Shown: positions 6,653-13,032 of the stretch, one piece after another | Position numbering within the stretch: the first letter of the stretch is position 1 | Layout of the letters: each line of letters starts with the position of its first letter | NCBI GenBank assembly: GCA_947464365.1 | Contig: CANHWS010000075.1 | Location: 1 to 13,032, forward strand | DNA: 13,032 nucleotides | Reading direction: 5' to 3' | DNA from: Cytophagaceae bacterium | GTDB lineage: Bacteria; Bacteroidota; Bacteroidia; Cytophagales; Flexibacteraceae | Program-made: the position numbers and the translations under genes | The notes under the pieces: model-generated | Told to the model about the DNA's origin: nothing | The model's database searches: none | Seen by the model: only the letters and a program-made list of their open reading frames with translations

Positions 6653-7981
6653 CTATTCTTCATCATCTAAATCATCAGCATCTTGTTTGACACTGACCAA
6701 TATCTTGTCGATCCGGTTGCCATCCATGTCAATGACCTCGAACGAAAAGTTGCGCCAGACGAAGATTTCGCCTGTGCGTGGGATTTGCTCATTGAGGTGC
6801 AAGATAAATCCGCCAAGGGTATGGAAACCAGTTCTGTCTTCTTGCTCAACATCCTCAAGGTCAAAATGCTGAATAAACTCTTCAAATGACAGCAGAGCAT
6901 CGATTAGGTAGGTGCCGTCATCGCGCTTGATGATTTGTGCCTCCTCTTGCGTTTCGGGCTGATCCATATCGCCCACCAAGGCCTCTACTAGGTCGTGCAT
7001 CGTTACAATACCCTGCACTGCACCATATTCGTCTATGACAATAGCAAGCCTTTTCTTCTGGACCTTAAAGGCTTCTAAGACTTTGAAAGCCGTCATGTTC
7101 TCGGGGATGAACATAGGCGGATCCATGATCGGGACAATGTCAAAGGGTTTGCCTTTGCTGTTATGGTTTGCGATTAGGAACTTTTTAGTCCCTAAAATGC
7201 CGATCACCTTATCAAGGTCACCATCACAAACTGGGAAGTGGCTAAAGACGCCAGACAAAATCTTTTGGCGGTTCACATCAAAATTATTTTTGCTGTCTAA
7301 CCACTCGACGTCCAGTTGGCTCGTCATCAGCGATGCAATCTTACGATCGCCCAAGTGGAAAACCCGCTCAATAATGTCTTGCTCAACCTCCTCAAACTCT
7401 CCTGTGTTTGTGCCTTGGTTAATTAGCTCCTTGATTTCTTCCTCTGTGATCAGAGGCTCATCGCTTTCCTTGAGTCTAAAGGCCTTTACTAGTAGATTAG
7501 TGCTGCTGCTCAGGACCCAAACCAAGGGAGAAAAAATCTTGCTCACGACCAACATGGTTGGCGCCATCGCTCGACCCACAGCCTCAGGGTTGTGAAGGCC
7601 AAGTCTTTTCGGCACCAACTCACCCAAAATGATCGAGAAGTAGGTGATCATCAGGACCACTAGCCCCAGAGCTACTGGCTTGGCCCAATAGACTGTCAGC
7701 AGGTTGATTTCCACCAAATAGTTTTGGAACGAGTCAGAGAGCTCGCTACCTCCGATTGCACCAGTTAAAACGCTGATGAGGGTGATGCCCACCTGGACAG
7801 TACTAAGAAAGCGAGTATGGTCGCTAGCTAGCGCCAAGGTTGTCTTTGCTTTTTTGTCCCCCTTTTTCGCAAGGGCTTCTAGCCGTGACTTGCGCGCAGA
7901 GACGATTGCAATTTCGGCCATGGAGAAAACGCCATTAGCCAGAATTAAGCCTAAGAGTATTAAAAGGCCTTCTAAACCCAT
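6653..7981 (-). CDS. CNNM/CorC-type membrane protein (DUF21, CBS pair, CorC_HlyC domain)
   Basis: Inner-membrane protein of the hemolysin-C/CNNM family, linked in characterised relatives to Mg2+ or Co2+ transport or efflux; the 'hemolysin' label is historical. Domains in order: DUF21 transmembrane region (about 1-195), with hydrophobic segments near 3-20, 58-76, 102-122 and 138-162 and the conserved SMAEIAIVSARKSRLEALAK and LGELVPKRLGL motifs; two CBS nucleotide-binding domains (about 214-338); and a C-terminal CorC_HlyC transporter-associated domain (about 350-432) ending in a very acidic tail (DADDLDDEE). At 442 residues it is full length for the four-domain form. The ATG at 7979-7981 starts directly with the first membrane helix. 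It is convergent with menC and lies downstream of hsp20 on the same strand, but the hsp20 terminator separates them, so it is probably its own transcription unit. Confidence 0.93.
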   Translation of the reverse strand: MGLEGLLILLGLILANGVFSMAEIAIVSARKSRLEALAKKGDKKAKTTLALASDHTRFLSTVQVGITLISVLTGAIGGSELSDSFQNYLVEINLLTVYWAKPVALGLVVLMITYFSIILGELVPKRLGLHNPEAVGRAMAPTMLVVSKIFSPLVWVLSSSTNLLVKAFRLKESDEPLITEEEIKELINQGTNTGEFEEVEQDIIERVFHLGDRKIASLMTSQLDVEWLDSKNNFDVNRQKILSGVFSHFPVCDGDLDKVIGILGTKKFLIANHNSKGKPFDIVPIMDPPMFIPENMTAFKVLEAFKVQKKRLAIVIDEYGAVQGIVTMHDLVEALVGDMDQPETQEEAQIIKRDDGTYLIDALLSFEEFIQHFDLEDVEQEDRTGFHTLGGFILHLNEQIPRTGEIFVWRNFSFEVIDMDGNRIDKILVSVKQDADDLDDEE

Positions 7982-8281
7982 ATATATGCACAGCCTCTGA
8001 GTGTAACCTTCGGTTCAGGTCCTGATGAGCCAGATCAGGCAGGCCAACTAAGGCAGAAGGGTCGGGGGCCAGTGCGGCAAAAGTGTTAGGTACATTTCCT
8101 GCTGGCATGGCAGTGAATTTTGTGCATAGTAGGGCACATCATTCAGGCGTACAGTTTCAGACCGTAAAATTAAGTCAAAACTACCAAAATATAAAAACCC
8201 GGGTCATCAAGACCCGGGTTTGTTGCCTCTAACTAGCGTTTATAATGTCCTTGAGGCTAATTATTGCTCCTATAAACAACC
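7982..8281. other. Gap of 300 bases between hsp20 and the CNNM-type gene
   Basis: Holds the hsp20 terminator (8191-8221) and probably the promoter for the minus-strand CNNM-type gene. A minus-strand TAnnTTTG box (TAGTTTTG, reverse complement of 8176-8183) lies just past the terminator but lacks a clear -33 partner and would give a leader of about 190 bases. A 6-bp inverted repeat, CCTGAT/ATCAGG (8021-8039), is also present. No gene was seen. Confidence 0.5.
8191..8221 (-). terminator. Intrinsic terminator of hsp20
   Basis: AAACCCGGGTC (8195-8205) and GACCCGGGTTT (8211-8221) form a perfect 11-bp, GC-rich stem with a 5-base loop. On the minus strand the stem is followed by a long T-rich run (TTTTTATATTTT), placing it 60 bases after the hsp20 stop in the right orientation. 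Confidence 0.92.
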
Positions 8282-8776
8282 TTAGCTGATTGTGATTGTA
8301 CGCGGTTCTTTCGTTTTGGCTTCCTCACGTTTAGGGATATTTACCAAAAGGACACCGTCTTGGTAATTGGCCAGGATTCCGTCTGCATCCACAGTGGTTG
8401 GCAAGGTAAAGCTACGCTCGAAGCTGCTGTAGCTAAACTCGCGGCGGGTGTAGCGTGGTGCCTTGCTGACATTTTCTGTGCCATTGGCCTCAGTGTTGGT
8501 TTCGGCGGTTTGGCTATTCTCGGCCCTGATTGTCAAGACGTTGTGGCCCGCGGCATTGGCCTTGATGCTGATGTTGAACTTGTCCTTGCCGAGGCCAGGT
8601 GCAGCGAGCTCGATCAGGAATGCATCCTGATGCTCAGCAATGTTGACAGCTGGCACGGTAGTGCTGTTGTCACGACCGCGGACATCAGTAAGGGCATTGC
8701 CCCACATGCTTTCGAACAATGGGCTAAAGCTGTGGGCGAAAGATGTGTGGGCTGGTTTGAATTTTACGAGTGTCAT
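8282..8776 (-). CDS. Small heat-shock protein, Hsp20/alpha-crystallin family
   Basis: ATP-independent holdase chaperone that binds unfolding proteins in the cytoplasm as large oligomers. I chose the ATG at 8774-8776 because MTLVKFKP is the usual beginning of Bacteroidota Hsp20 proteins. The frame extends to a TTG at 8843-8845 preceded by AAGGAG, but that adds 23 residues unlike the family. The 164-residue product has a short N-terminal arm (1-40, including SPLFESMW), an alpha-crystallin domain (about 42-150, from VPAVNIAEHQDAFLIELAAPG to DGVLLVNIPKR) and a C-terminal ITI motif (161-163) used for oligomer assembly. The upstream region carries a -24/-12 sigma-54 promoter and paired palindromes, so control by an enhancer-binding protein rather than HrcA/CIRCE is suggested. 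Confidence 0.95.
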   Translation of the reverse strand: MTLVKFKPAHTSFAHSFSPLFESMWGNALTDVRGRDNSTTVPAVNIAEHQDAFLIELAAPGLGKDKFNISIKANAAGHNVLTIRAENSQTAETNTEANGTENVSKAPRYTRREFSYSSFERSFTLPTTVDADGILANYQDGVLLVNIPKREEAKTKEPRTITIS

Positions 8777-8948
8777 GGTGGTTAACCTATTACTAGGCGA
8801 TAATGTTGAGTGATAGTGGTTGCAATGATTTGGGTGCGTCCGCAAGTGTTTGTTGCTCCTTTGCCTTAGTAACTAGGCCTTACCATTGACAGGTGCAGGC
8901 CTCCTCAATAAAACTTGGTCGCCATTCATTTAGCAGGACGAATACCTC

Positions 8949-8985
8949 TTTTCAATTTGCATACCGAGTGCCTTCAAATTGAAAA
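8949..8985. repeat. Perfect 11-bp inverted repeat embracing the hsp20 sigma-54 promoter
   Basis: TTTTCAATTTG (8949-8959) and CAAATTGAAAA (8975-8985) are exact reverse complements, separated by 15 bases. The -24/-12 element lies almost entirely in the spacer. It could be an operator, a bent AT-rich flank or a cruciform. Confidence 0.55.
8959..8972 (-). promoter_or_regulatory. Sigma-54 (-24/-12) promoter of hsp20
   Basis: On the minus strand the sequence reads GGCACTCGGTATGC: the -24 GGCAC element and the -12 GC dinucleotide, with exactly ten bases between GG and GC, as required for RpoN holoenzyme. It is followed by AAA, also consensus-like. The predicted start is near 8947, giving a leader of about 170 bases to the hsp20 ATG. 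Two palindromic sites lie upstream, as expected for an AAA+ activator. Motif and context agree; no expression evidence is available. Confidence 0.68.
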
Positions 8986-8988
8986 ATG

Positions 8989-9011
8989 CTGCCATAATGG
9001 CTTATTTTGGC
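8989..9011 (-). promoter_or_regulatory. Upstream activator-site repeat A (palindrome GCCATAATGGC)
   Basis: A 23-bp unit holding the perfect palindrome GCCAT-A-ATGGC (8991-9001), then TTATTTT and a third GGC. It is a 19/23 match to repeat B, and its palindrome centre at 8996 lies about 25 bases upstream of the -24 element. Confidence 0.55.
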
Positions 9012-9030
9012 AGTTTTATCTATGCGATTA

Positions 9031-9053
9031 CTGTCAAAATGACTTATTTTGTC
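9031..9053 (-). promoter_or_regulatory. Upstream activator-site repeat B (palindrome GTCAAAATGAC)
   Basis: A 23-bp unit with the palindrome GTCA-AAA-TGAC (9033-9043), then TTATTTT and GTC. Its centre at 9038 is exactly 42 bp from that of repeat A, which is four DNA turns. The C-to-T change in the left arm is matched by G-to-A in the right arm, so dyad symmetry is kept. Confidence 0.55.
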
Positions 9054-9283
9054 TTTCTTTCCTAAAGCCGACCACCTAAGGATTCGGATTAGGTTGATAG
9101 GGTACACCTGTATGGAAGGCACTTGGGCCAGCCGACTTGGTGGATGGGTGGCCTAAATTGGGGTTAAGTGGCAACAAAAATCCTCTACTAGGTAGTTTGG
9201 TTAAAGTTTTTTTATACATTGCAGCAAGCTCTGCGACCTAAGTGCCCCAACATTTACAACAAGTTGGCTAGGAATTGAGGTCC

Positions 9284-9316
9284 TAAAAACAAAAGCCCGA
9301 CCTAAACAGGACGGGC
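9284..9316 (-). terminator. Minus-strand intrinsic terminator downstream of the M61 gene
   Basis: GCCCG (9295-9299) pairs with CGGGC (9312-9316), and CCT (9301-9303) with AGG (9308-9310), around an AAAC loop with one A-A mismatch. On the minus strand it is followed by TTTTGTTTTT. It lies about 210 bases past the M61 stop. Confidence 0.65.
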
Positions 9317-9376
9317 ATTTGCAAAATCAGAAAAAGTCCATTATTCTAAATATCGAAGCAGCAACTAGCTGGCATC

Positions 9377-9402
9377 AAAGGCAGAGGAAACTCTGCTTTT
9401 TT
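9377..9402 (+). terminator. Plus-strand intrinsic terminator without an upstream plus-strand gene
   Basis: GCAGAG (9381-9386), loop GAAA, CTCTGC (9391-9396), then six T residues (9397-9402). The preceding AAAG extends the stem against the Ts. The minus-strand reading lacks a proper U-tract, so it points along the plus strand, although both flanking genes are on the minus strand. Confidence 0.65.
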
Positions 9403-9453
9403 GTTGCCCAATGGTGCTAGGCTGGCATGTAGCTGGTATGGTATTAGTTTTGC

Positions 9454-9492
9454 AGGTTGCCAAGGCTTTTGGTTTTGACTACTTGGCAACCT
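9454..9492. terminator. Strong hairpin just after the M61 stop codon
   Basis: AGGTTGCCAAG (9454-9464) pairs perfectly with CTTGGCAACCT (9482-9492) around a 17-base loop, 37 bases past the M61 stop. The minus-strand side lacks a U-tract, so it may be a 3'-stabilising hairpin or attenuating structure rather than a full terminator. Confidence 0.45.
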
Positions 9493-9528
9493 TGAAATTT
9501 TATTATAAGGCAAAGGTAAGGCATGTGG

Positions 9529-11514
9529 CTAGCGTGGCAAGTTGCCAGACCAAGCATTCCAGAGTTTTAACATTTCGCTAGTAGGATTTGGGTCCAACGT
9601 TAACAAATCGGTCTCTGTACGAGTAACTGTTATGGCCTTGCCTTTCAGCTTCATCTTTTTGCCATTACGGTCCACCAAGACGGTGATTTTGTCTCCGACT
9701 TTAGCTGTAGATCTCCACTTGCCAAAAACAGCACCTTGTGTTTCGGCGTTAAAGGGAACTCCATTGAGCTCCAACAATATGTCGCCAACCTCATAACCAA
9801 GCTGTTTGCCTAGCTCGTTCATTTCGGAGTTGTTTGCGATCACCAATTGCCCACTTTGGTTCGGCCTTAGGGACACATTCCCGATGCTGAAGACTTCGGT
9901 TTTCTTTTCAGCTAGATAACTGATGCCAACAGCCGCAAAACAGTCCTGTAATGGTAGTGGTTTGTTCCCCTCGACGTAAAGACTGAAAAACTCGCGAAGT
10001 GCTGGCATACCAGTGATGGCGACGATTTCATCAAAGAGCTCTGTATCCTTAAAGCTGCGTTCTTGACCGTACTTATTGCTTAGGGCCTTAATCAGGTCTG
10101 GCATTCCGTAGGCGCCACCTGAAAGTTGACGCATCCGGACATCCAAACAAAAGTTGATCATCGGGCCCTTTAGATACACATTGCTGTATTGGTCAGATGT
10201 CCTGCCCAGAACCTCTAGGCTCATTGTAGTGAAAGGAAGCGTGTCCTTGAAATACTTACGCGAAATGCTGGTATAGCGTTGTAGGTTGTCAATGTACTCC
10301 TTGGTATCCTTAACCCGCTGACGGAACAAGATGTAACTAGCCATGTATTCAGTCAGACCTTCGTAAAGCCAAAGGTGGCGGCTCATTGTTGGGTTGGCGA
10401 AGTCAAAATCACCTATTTGCTCGCTATGGATATTGAGCGGTGTGATAATATGGAAGAACTCGTGCGAGGCAATATCACGCAAAGACTTAGCGGCGTTGGC
10501 TGGGCTTTCGGACGGGAGGGTGTAGACTGACCCGGTATTATGCTCTAGCGCACCTGCAGATCCTGAAAGGAAAGGTTTGGCACCATAGTGCAGCAGGAAG
10601 CTATAACGTTTAGCAGGTAATTTCCCGCCAAAGAAGTCTGACGCAGCTTGCAACATCCCTTGTAGCTCTGGCAAAAGGTCTTTGGCATGGATCGCACCTT
10701 TTTCGTCGTGTACCGCAATCTGGACCTTGGTTTCGCCCAATGTAACGCTTGCAGTATCGGCATTGGCTTTATAAAGGATGGGGCTATCAGCAAGGACAAC
10801 ATAGTTAGGCACCTCAAACAAATCTGCACCGAGGCTAGGGTTAGCATCTACAAGGCTGGTGGCCCCATACATGTTTTCCTTGTGTTGTACATGCACTTTG
10901 ATAGGCGTGTTCTTGAATCCATCAAAGTATCCGAAGAAACAATGGCTCTGGAGAAGGACCGTTGTATCTACTTGGATGTTACTACCTGCTGGTTCGAAAG
11001 GGTTGTTCTTGGTCAATGTATCAAAGCTGTCACTAACTCTGTACCTAATCTTGACCAGTTTATCAGCTGAACCAATACGCCAACTATCCTGATCACCATG
11101 AGTAACTGGGAGTTGGTTGCCTTTGGCATCCATGGCCTCAAATCCGCTAACATAACGACCAAAGTTATAGACCTTGTAGGTGCCTGGTACCATAGCTGGC
11201 AACCGATAAACTACCTCTGCTTGGCTAAACTTTGGCGGGGTGCAAGTAATTAGTAACTGATCATTTGTTATAGCGGCCAGATCCGTCTCAAAAGTAACAA
11301 CCTGAGGCAACGGTGGTGCAACAGGTTCGACAGCAATTGGCTTAGGTAAGGCTACGGTCTTTTTCGCAACCTGTGATGTCTTGGTTGTTTTGGGAGTAGT
11401 TTTTGGCTTTGGACCAGTTGCTTGGGCCATTGTTAGCTGGTAGGTCATGGCCAAACCAAGTGATAGCGCTAGGTGTTTGGCTAAGCTGGTTGCTGCAATA
11501 GTAAATTTCGGCAT
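9529..11514 (-). CDS. Exported M61-family metallopeptidase with PDZ domain
   Basis: Zinc aminopeptidase/endopeptidase of the M61 (glycyl aminopeptidase-like) family, exported by a signal peptide (about 1-30, cleavage near TMAQ) and probably periplasmic. A Lys/Thr/Pro/Val-rich low-complexity linker (about 33-70) precedes the M61 N-terminal beta domain (about 72-245). The catalytic domain carries HEFFH (351-355; zinc ligands His351 and His355, catalytic Glu352) and the third ligand Glu385 in LWLYEGLTEYMASY. A GALEHNTG loop (321-328) matches the family's substrate-binding region. A PDZ domain lies at about 545-630 (GYEVGDILLELNGVPF). At 661 residues it is full length for the Bacteroidota type. 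The ATG at 11512-11514 leads directly into the signal peptide. It is separated from the amylase-like gene upstream by 269 bases and a hairpin, so it is likely monocistronic. Confidence 0.93.
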   Translation of the reverse strand: MPKFTIAATSLAKHLALSLGLAMTYQLTMAQATGPKPKTTPKTTKTSQVAKKTVALPKPIAVEPVAPPLPQVVTFETDLAAITNDQLLITCTPPKFSQAEVVYRLPAMVPGTYKVYNFGRYVSGFEAMDAKGNQLPVTHGDQDSWRIGSADKLVKIRYRVSDSFDTLTKNNPFEPAGSNIQVDTTVLLQSHCFFGYFDGFKNTPIKVHVQHKENMYGATSLVDANPSLGADLFEVPNYVVLADSPILYKANADTASVTLGETKVQIAVHDEKGAIHAKDLLPELQGMLQAASDFFGGKLPAKRYSFLLHYGAKPFLSGSAGALEHNTGSVYTLPSESPANAAKSLRDIASHEFFHIITPLNIHSEQIGDFDFANPTMSRHLWLYEGLTEYMASYILFRQRVKDTKEYIDNLQRYTSISRKYFKDTLPFTTMSLEVLGRTSDQYSNVYLKGPMINFCLDVRMRQLSGGAYGMPDLIKALSNKYGQERSFKDTELFDEIVAITGMPALREFFSLYVEGNKPLPLQDCFAAVGISYLAEKKTEVFSIGNVSLRPNQSGQLVIANNSEMNELGKQLGYEVGDILLELNGVPFNAETQGAVFGKWRSTAKVGDKITVLVDRNGKKMKLKGKAITVTRTETDLLTLDPNPTSEMLKLWNAWSGNLPR

Positions 11515-11620
11515 AGGGAGGTTCCTGGGTTGCTCTGTTGGGATAAGTTTATGGTCCTTGACGAAGTAGGAAAGTGCTTGCTTTCGTCCATGTGTCAGAC
11601 CAAGCCATTCTGGTATTGTT

Positions 11621-11628
11621 CAAAAGTA
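11621..11628 (-). promoter_or_regulatory. Candidate -7 box upstream of the M61 gene
   Basis: On the minus strand TACTTTTG matches TAnnTTTG exactly, about 107 bases before the M61 start. No TTG element at 19 bases is present (one lies about 14 upstream), so this is a weak call. Confidence 0.3.
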
Positions 11629-11713
11629 TAGGCTGTGATAGGCAATGCCCAGTCAAAATACCTTAGCGTTGACAATCTGGAGATAAGCGGATTGCTTTAG
11701 GGATGAAAATGTT

Positions 11714-11756
11714 AAAGGCCAATTGGGTCCTGATTTGCAGAAACCAATTGGCCTTT
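11714..11756 (-). terminator. Hairpin terminator of the amylase-family gene
   Basis: A perfect 13-bp stem, AAAGGCCAATTGG (11714-11726) with CCAATTGGCCTTT (11744-11756), has a 17-base loop and starts 27 bases after the amylase stop. The minus-strand tail (TTTAACATTTTC) is only partly T-rich. Confidence 0.7.
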
Positions 11757-11783
11757 GGACAAAATGAGGATTAGGTCTGACTG

Positions 11784-13032
11784 CTACTTAATTAGCTCTA
11801 GCAGCAGGCCAGATTTAGCTGCCACGGTCACCGATTTGAGGTCAGTCAAAACCTCACCAGTGATGACGTTTTTAGCCTTGGAGTATCCCTTGATTAGTTG
11901 TTGATACCGTCCTAGTTCGTGAGTAATCTCCTTGCCGTTGTTGTTGAGGATTACCATAACAGAGGCATCCTGGTGTTTGCGGCCATAAACGTATAGGTTG
12001 CCATCCCCAACGTAGTGTATATAGTTGCCTTTGGCGATCGCAGGGCTGGATTTGCGCCAAGTAAGCAACTTGCGCATGTGCTGATAGACTGCTTTTTGTG
12101 CTGGGGTGTGGTTTTTCGGGTCAAAGCTATTGGTAACATCACCAGCCCAACCACCCGGAAAATCTTGCCGAAGCTCAGGATGGCTACCATCCTTGCCCTT
12201 GAGCATGATCTCGGTACCGTAATAGATTTGGGGCACACCGCGCACTGTGGATAGAAATGTCAGCGCCATTTTCATTTTGGCTGTATCCATCCCGACTTCG
12301 CTGCAGAACCTATTGACATCATGATTGTCTAGGAACACCAAATGCTGGCTGGCATCGTCATATACGAAGTCCTGGGACAACAGATTATAGATTTTGTTTA
12401 GCCCATCATCCCATCCGCCATTCTGATTAAAGGCTTGATTGGTAGCGCTAAATAGTGGAAAGTCTGTAATCGTGGGCAGATTGCCGGCATATTTGTCGGT
12501 GTTGACGCCTTTGCCTTTGGTTGTCCAGTAGGCGGCAAGTGCAGGGCTACTGACCCATACTTCTCCTACGATGTAAAGGGTAGGGAACTGCTCTCGTAAC
12601 GCCTTGACCCAGTTTAGCATAAAATTTTTCTCAGGGTATGGATAGGTGTCCATCCGGATCCCATCGATGCCAGCAGTGAATACCCACCACAACGAATTCT
12701 GGATCAAATAACGTGCTAAGGTAGAGTCCCGTTGGTTTAGGTCTGGCATTGTGCTATCAAACCAGCCATCAGTCATGACCTCAGTGTCCTCAGCACTTGC
12801 GTGCGGGTCTGGCACTACAGATGCACGGAAGTTGGATCTAAATCCTGGCTCTCCATAATGATTAAACCACTTTTTGCTTGGTGGATCAACAAAAATGTGG
12901 TTGAAGCTGCCTGCATGGTTCAGGACCATATCCTTCACGACCTTCATACCACGCCCGTGGGCTGTGCTGATTAGGTTTTTATACTCGGCGAGGGTGCCAA
13001 ACCGAGGGTCGATTTCATAAAAATCTGTGATC
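11784..13032 (-). CDS. GH13 alpha-amylase family protein, neopullulanase/cyclomaltodextrinase-like (N-terminus outside the window)
   Basis: Retaining alpha-glucan hydrolase, probably cutting alpha-1,4 bonds in maltodextrins, pullulan or cyclodextrins. 415 C-terminal residues are visible. The frame is open to the right edge: ahead of the in-frame Met at 12945-12947 lie 28 more codons of clearly homologous sequence (beginning ITDFYEIDPRFGTLAEYK), so that Met is not the start. In visible numbering (add 28 to counts from that Met), GH13 region I is DMVLNH (34-39). Region II is GIRMD with nucleophile Asp128. Region III is GEVW with acid/base Glu157. Region IV is FLDNHD with Asp238. A beta-rich C-terminal domain (about 340-415) follows. 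All catalytic residues are intact. The missing part should hold the rest of the (beta/alpha)8 barrel's start and, in this subfamily, usually an N-terminal starch-binding-like domain and signal peptide. Neopullulanase versus cyclomaltodextrinase cannot be decided. Confidence 0.93.
   Translation of the reverse strand, partial: ITDFYEIDPRFGTLAEYKNLISTAHGRGMKVVKDMVLNHAGSFNHIFVDPPSKKWFNHYGEPGFRSNFRASVVPDPHASAEDTEVMTDGWFDSTMPDLNQRDSTLARYLIQNSLWWVFTAGIDGIRMDTYPYPEKNFMLNWVKALREQFPTLYIVGEVWVSSPALAAYWTTKGKGVNTDKYAGNLPTITDFPLFSATNQAFNQNGGWDDGLNKIYNLLSQDFVYDDASQHLVFLDNHDVNRFCSEVGMDTAKMKMALTFLSTVRGVPQIYYGTEIMLKGKDGSHPELRQDFPGGWAGDVTNSFDPKNHTPAQKAVYQHMRKLLTWRKSSPAIAKGNYIHYVGDGNLYVYGRKHQDASVMVILNNNGKEITHELGRYQQLIKGYSKAKNVITGEVLTDLKSVTVAAKSGLLLELIK

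Larger units (their letters stand above)
9228..9402 (+). ncRNA. Possible small RNA ending at a plus-strand intrinsic terminator
   Basis: Inferred only from an orphan plus-strand terminator (9377-9402) in a gap flanked by minus-strand genes, and from several complementary segments upstream (CCAAC/GTTGG at about 9247-9268; the hairpin at 9295-9316). A T/A-rich stretch with TATACATTGC near 9213-9222 could be a promoter but matches TAnnTTTG poorly. CTCTGC (9229-9234) could pair with GCAGAG of the terminator stem as an alternative fold. The 5' end is a guess and no RNA family was recognised. Confidence 0.22.
8777..9528. other. Regulatory gap of about 750 bases between the M61 peptidase gene and hsp20
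   Basis: From left to right it holds: the hsp20 leader (8777-8946), with a possible 18-codon upstream frame at 8873-8929 on the minus strand; the sigma-54 promoter (8959-8972) inside an 11-bp inverted repeat (8949-8985); two upstream palindromic repeats (8989-9053); a stretch (9054-9290) with nothing recognised; and three hairpins (9295-9316, 9377-9402, 9454-9492). No convincing coding region was seen. Confidence 0.7.

Noticed and set aside
7035..7595. 186-codon plus-strand frame inside the CNNM-type gene
   Set aside because: Antisense shadow; composition (Ser/Leu rich) reflects reversed codons of the membrane protein.
8360..8785. 141-codon open frame antisense to hsp20
   Set aside because: It mirrors the coding frame of a clear Hsp20 gene; the translation has no domain and no start signal.
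8777..8845. N-terminal extension of Hsp20 to the TTG at 8843-8845
   Set aside because: The extra 23 residues are unlike the family and MTLVKF is the usual beginning; kept only as a remark.
8777..9060. HrcA CIRCE operator upstream of hsp20
   Set aside because: No TTAGCACTC-N9-GAGTGCTAA-like sequence is present; the GAGTG seen near 8966 is part of the sigma-54 element.
9112..9140. A second sigma-54-like site, GGCAC...GC, on the plus strand near 9118
   Set aside because: The GG-to-GC spacing is 11 rather than 10 bases and no plus-strand gene follows.
9366..9439. Three TAGCTGGCAT-like direct repeats (9366, 9418, 9430) as a possible repeat array
   Set aside because: Only about 10 bases each, irregular spacing and partly overlapping hairpins; too little to call an array or CRISPR.
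1..13032. Mobile element, prophage or defence island
   Set aside because: No transposase, integrase, terminal repeats, tRNA attachment site or CRISPR repeat was found; the genes are ordinary Bacteroidota chromosomal families.

Overview
The window looks like chromosomal core and near-core DNA of a member of the Bacteroidota. The reasons are the kinds of genes present: a LytS/LytTR two-component pair, a DUF1573 exported protein with a C-terminal extension, a Bacteroidota-type o-succinylbenzoate synthase, an M61 glycyl aminopeptidase-like protease with PDZ domain and a neopullulanase-like GH13 amylase. Several TAnnTTTG -7-type boxes and the general lack of Shine-Dalgarno sequences fit too. GC content is moderate. 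There is no tRNA, rRNA, CRISPR array, intact insertion sequence or phage gene. The genus cannot be named from the sequence.

Left part (1-4300, plus strand): an esterase of the alpha/beta-hydrolase fold whose start is near or beyond the left edge; a ~400-base gap with a terminator, a possible relic of a small minus-strand gene and a candidate promoter; then a sensor kinase and a LytTR response regulator overlapping by 26 bases; then a lipoprotein made of three tandem glycogen-binding-like (CBM48/AMPK1-CBM/E-set) modules, 85 bases downstream and possibly in the same transcript.

Middle part (4300-8000): a perfect bidirectional terminator separates the lipoprotein from a convergent DUF1573 gene. 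That gene diverges from menC (menaquinone biosynthesis), and the gap between them holds a 20-bp near-perfect palindrome. A second strong hairpin separates menC from a convergent CNNM/CorC-type membrane protein (DUF21-CBS-CBS-CorC_HlyC).

Right part (8000-13032, minus strand): a small heat-shock protein (Hsp20) with its own terminator and a long regulatory upstream region; a 750-base gap; an M61 peptidase; and the 3' two thirds of an alpha-amylase-family gene that runs off the right edge.

The most notable non-coding signal is upstream of hsp20. It is a textbook -24/-12 sigma-54 promoter (GGCAC, then GC with exact 10-base spacing). Upstream lie two 23-bp direct repeats, each containing a palindrome, spaced exactly 42 bp (four helical turns). 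This looks like an enhancer-binding-protein-controlled stress promoter. In the same gap a plus-strand intrinsic terminator has no plus-strand gene in front of it, so an unannotated small RNA is possible. No clearly new multi-gene system was found; the regulatory architecture and the triple-CBM lipoprotein beside the LytS/LytTR pair are the best leads.
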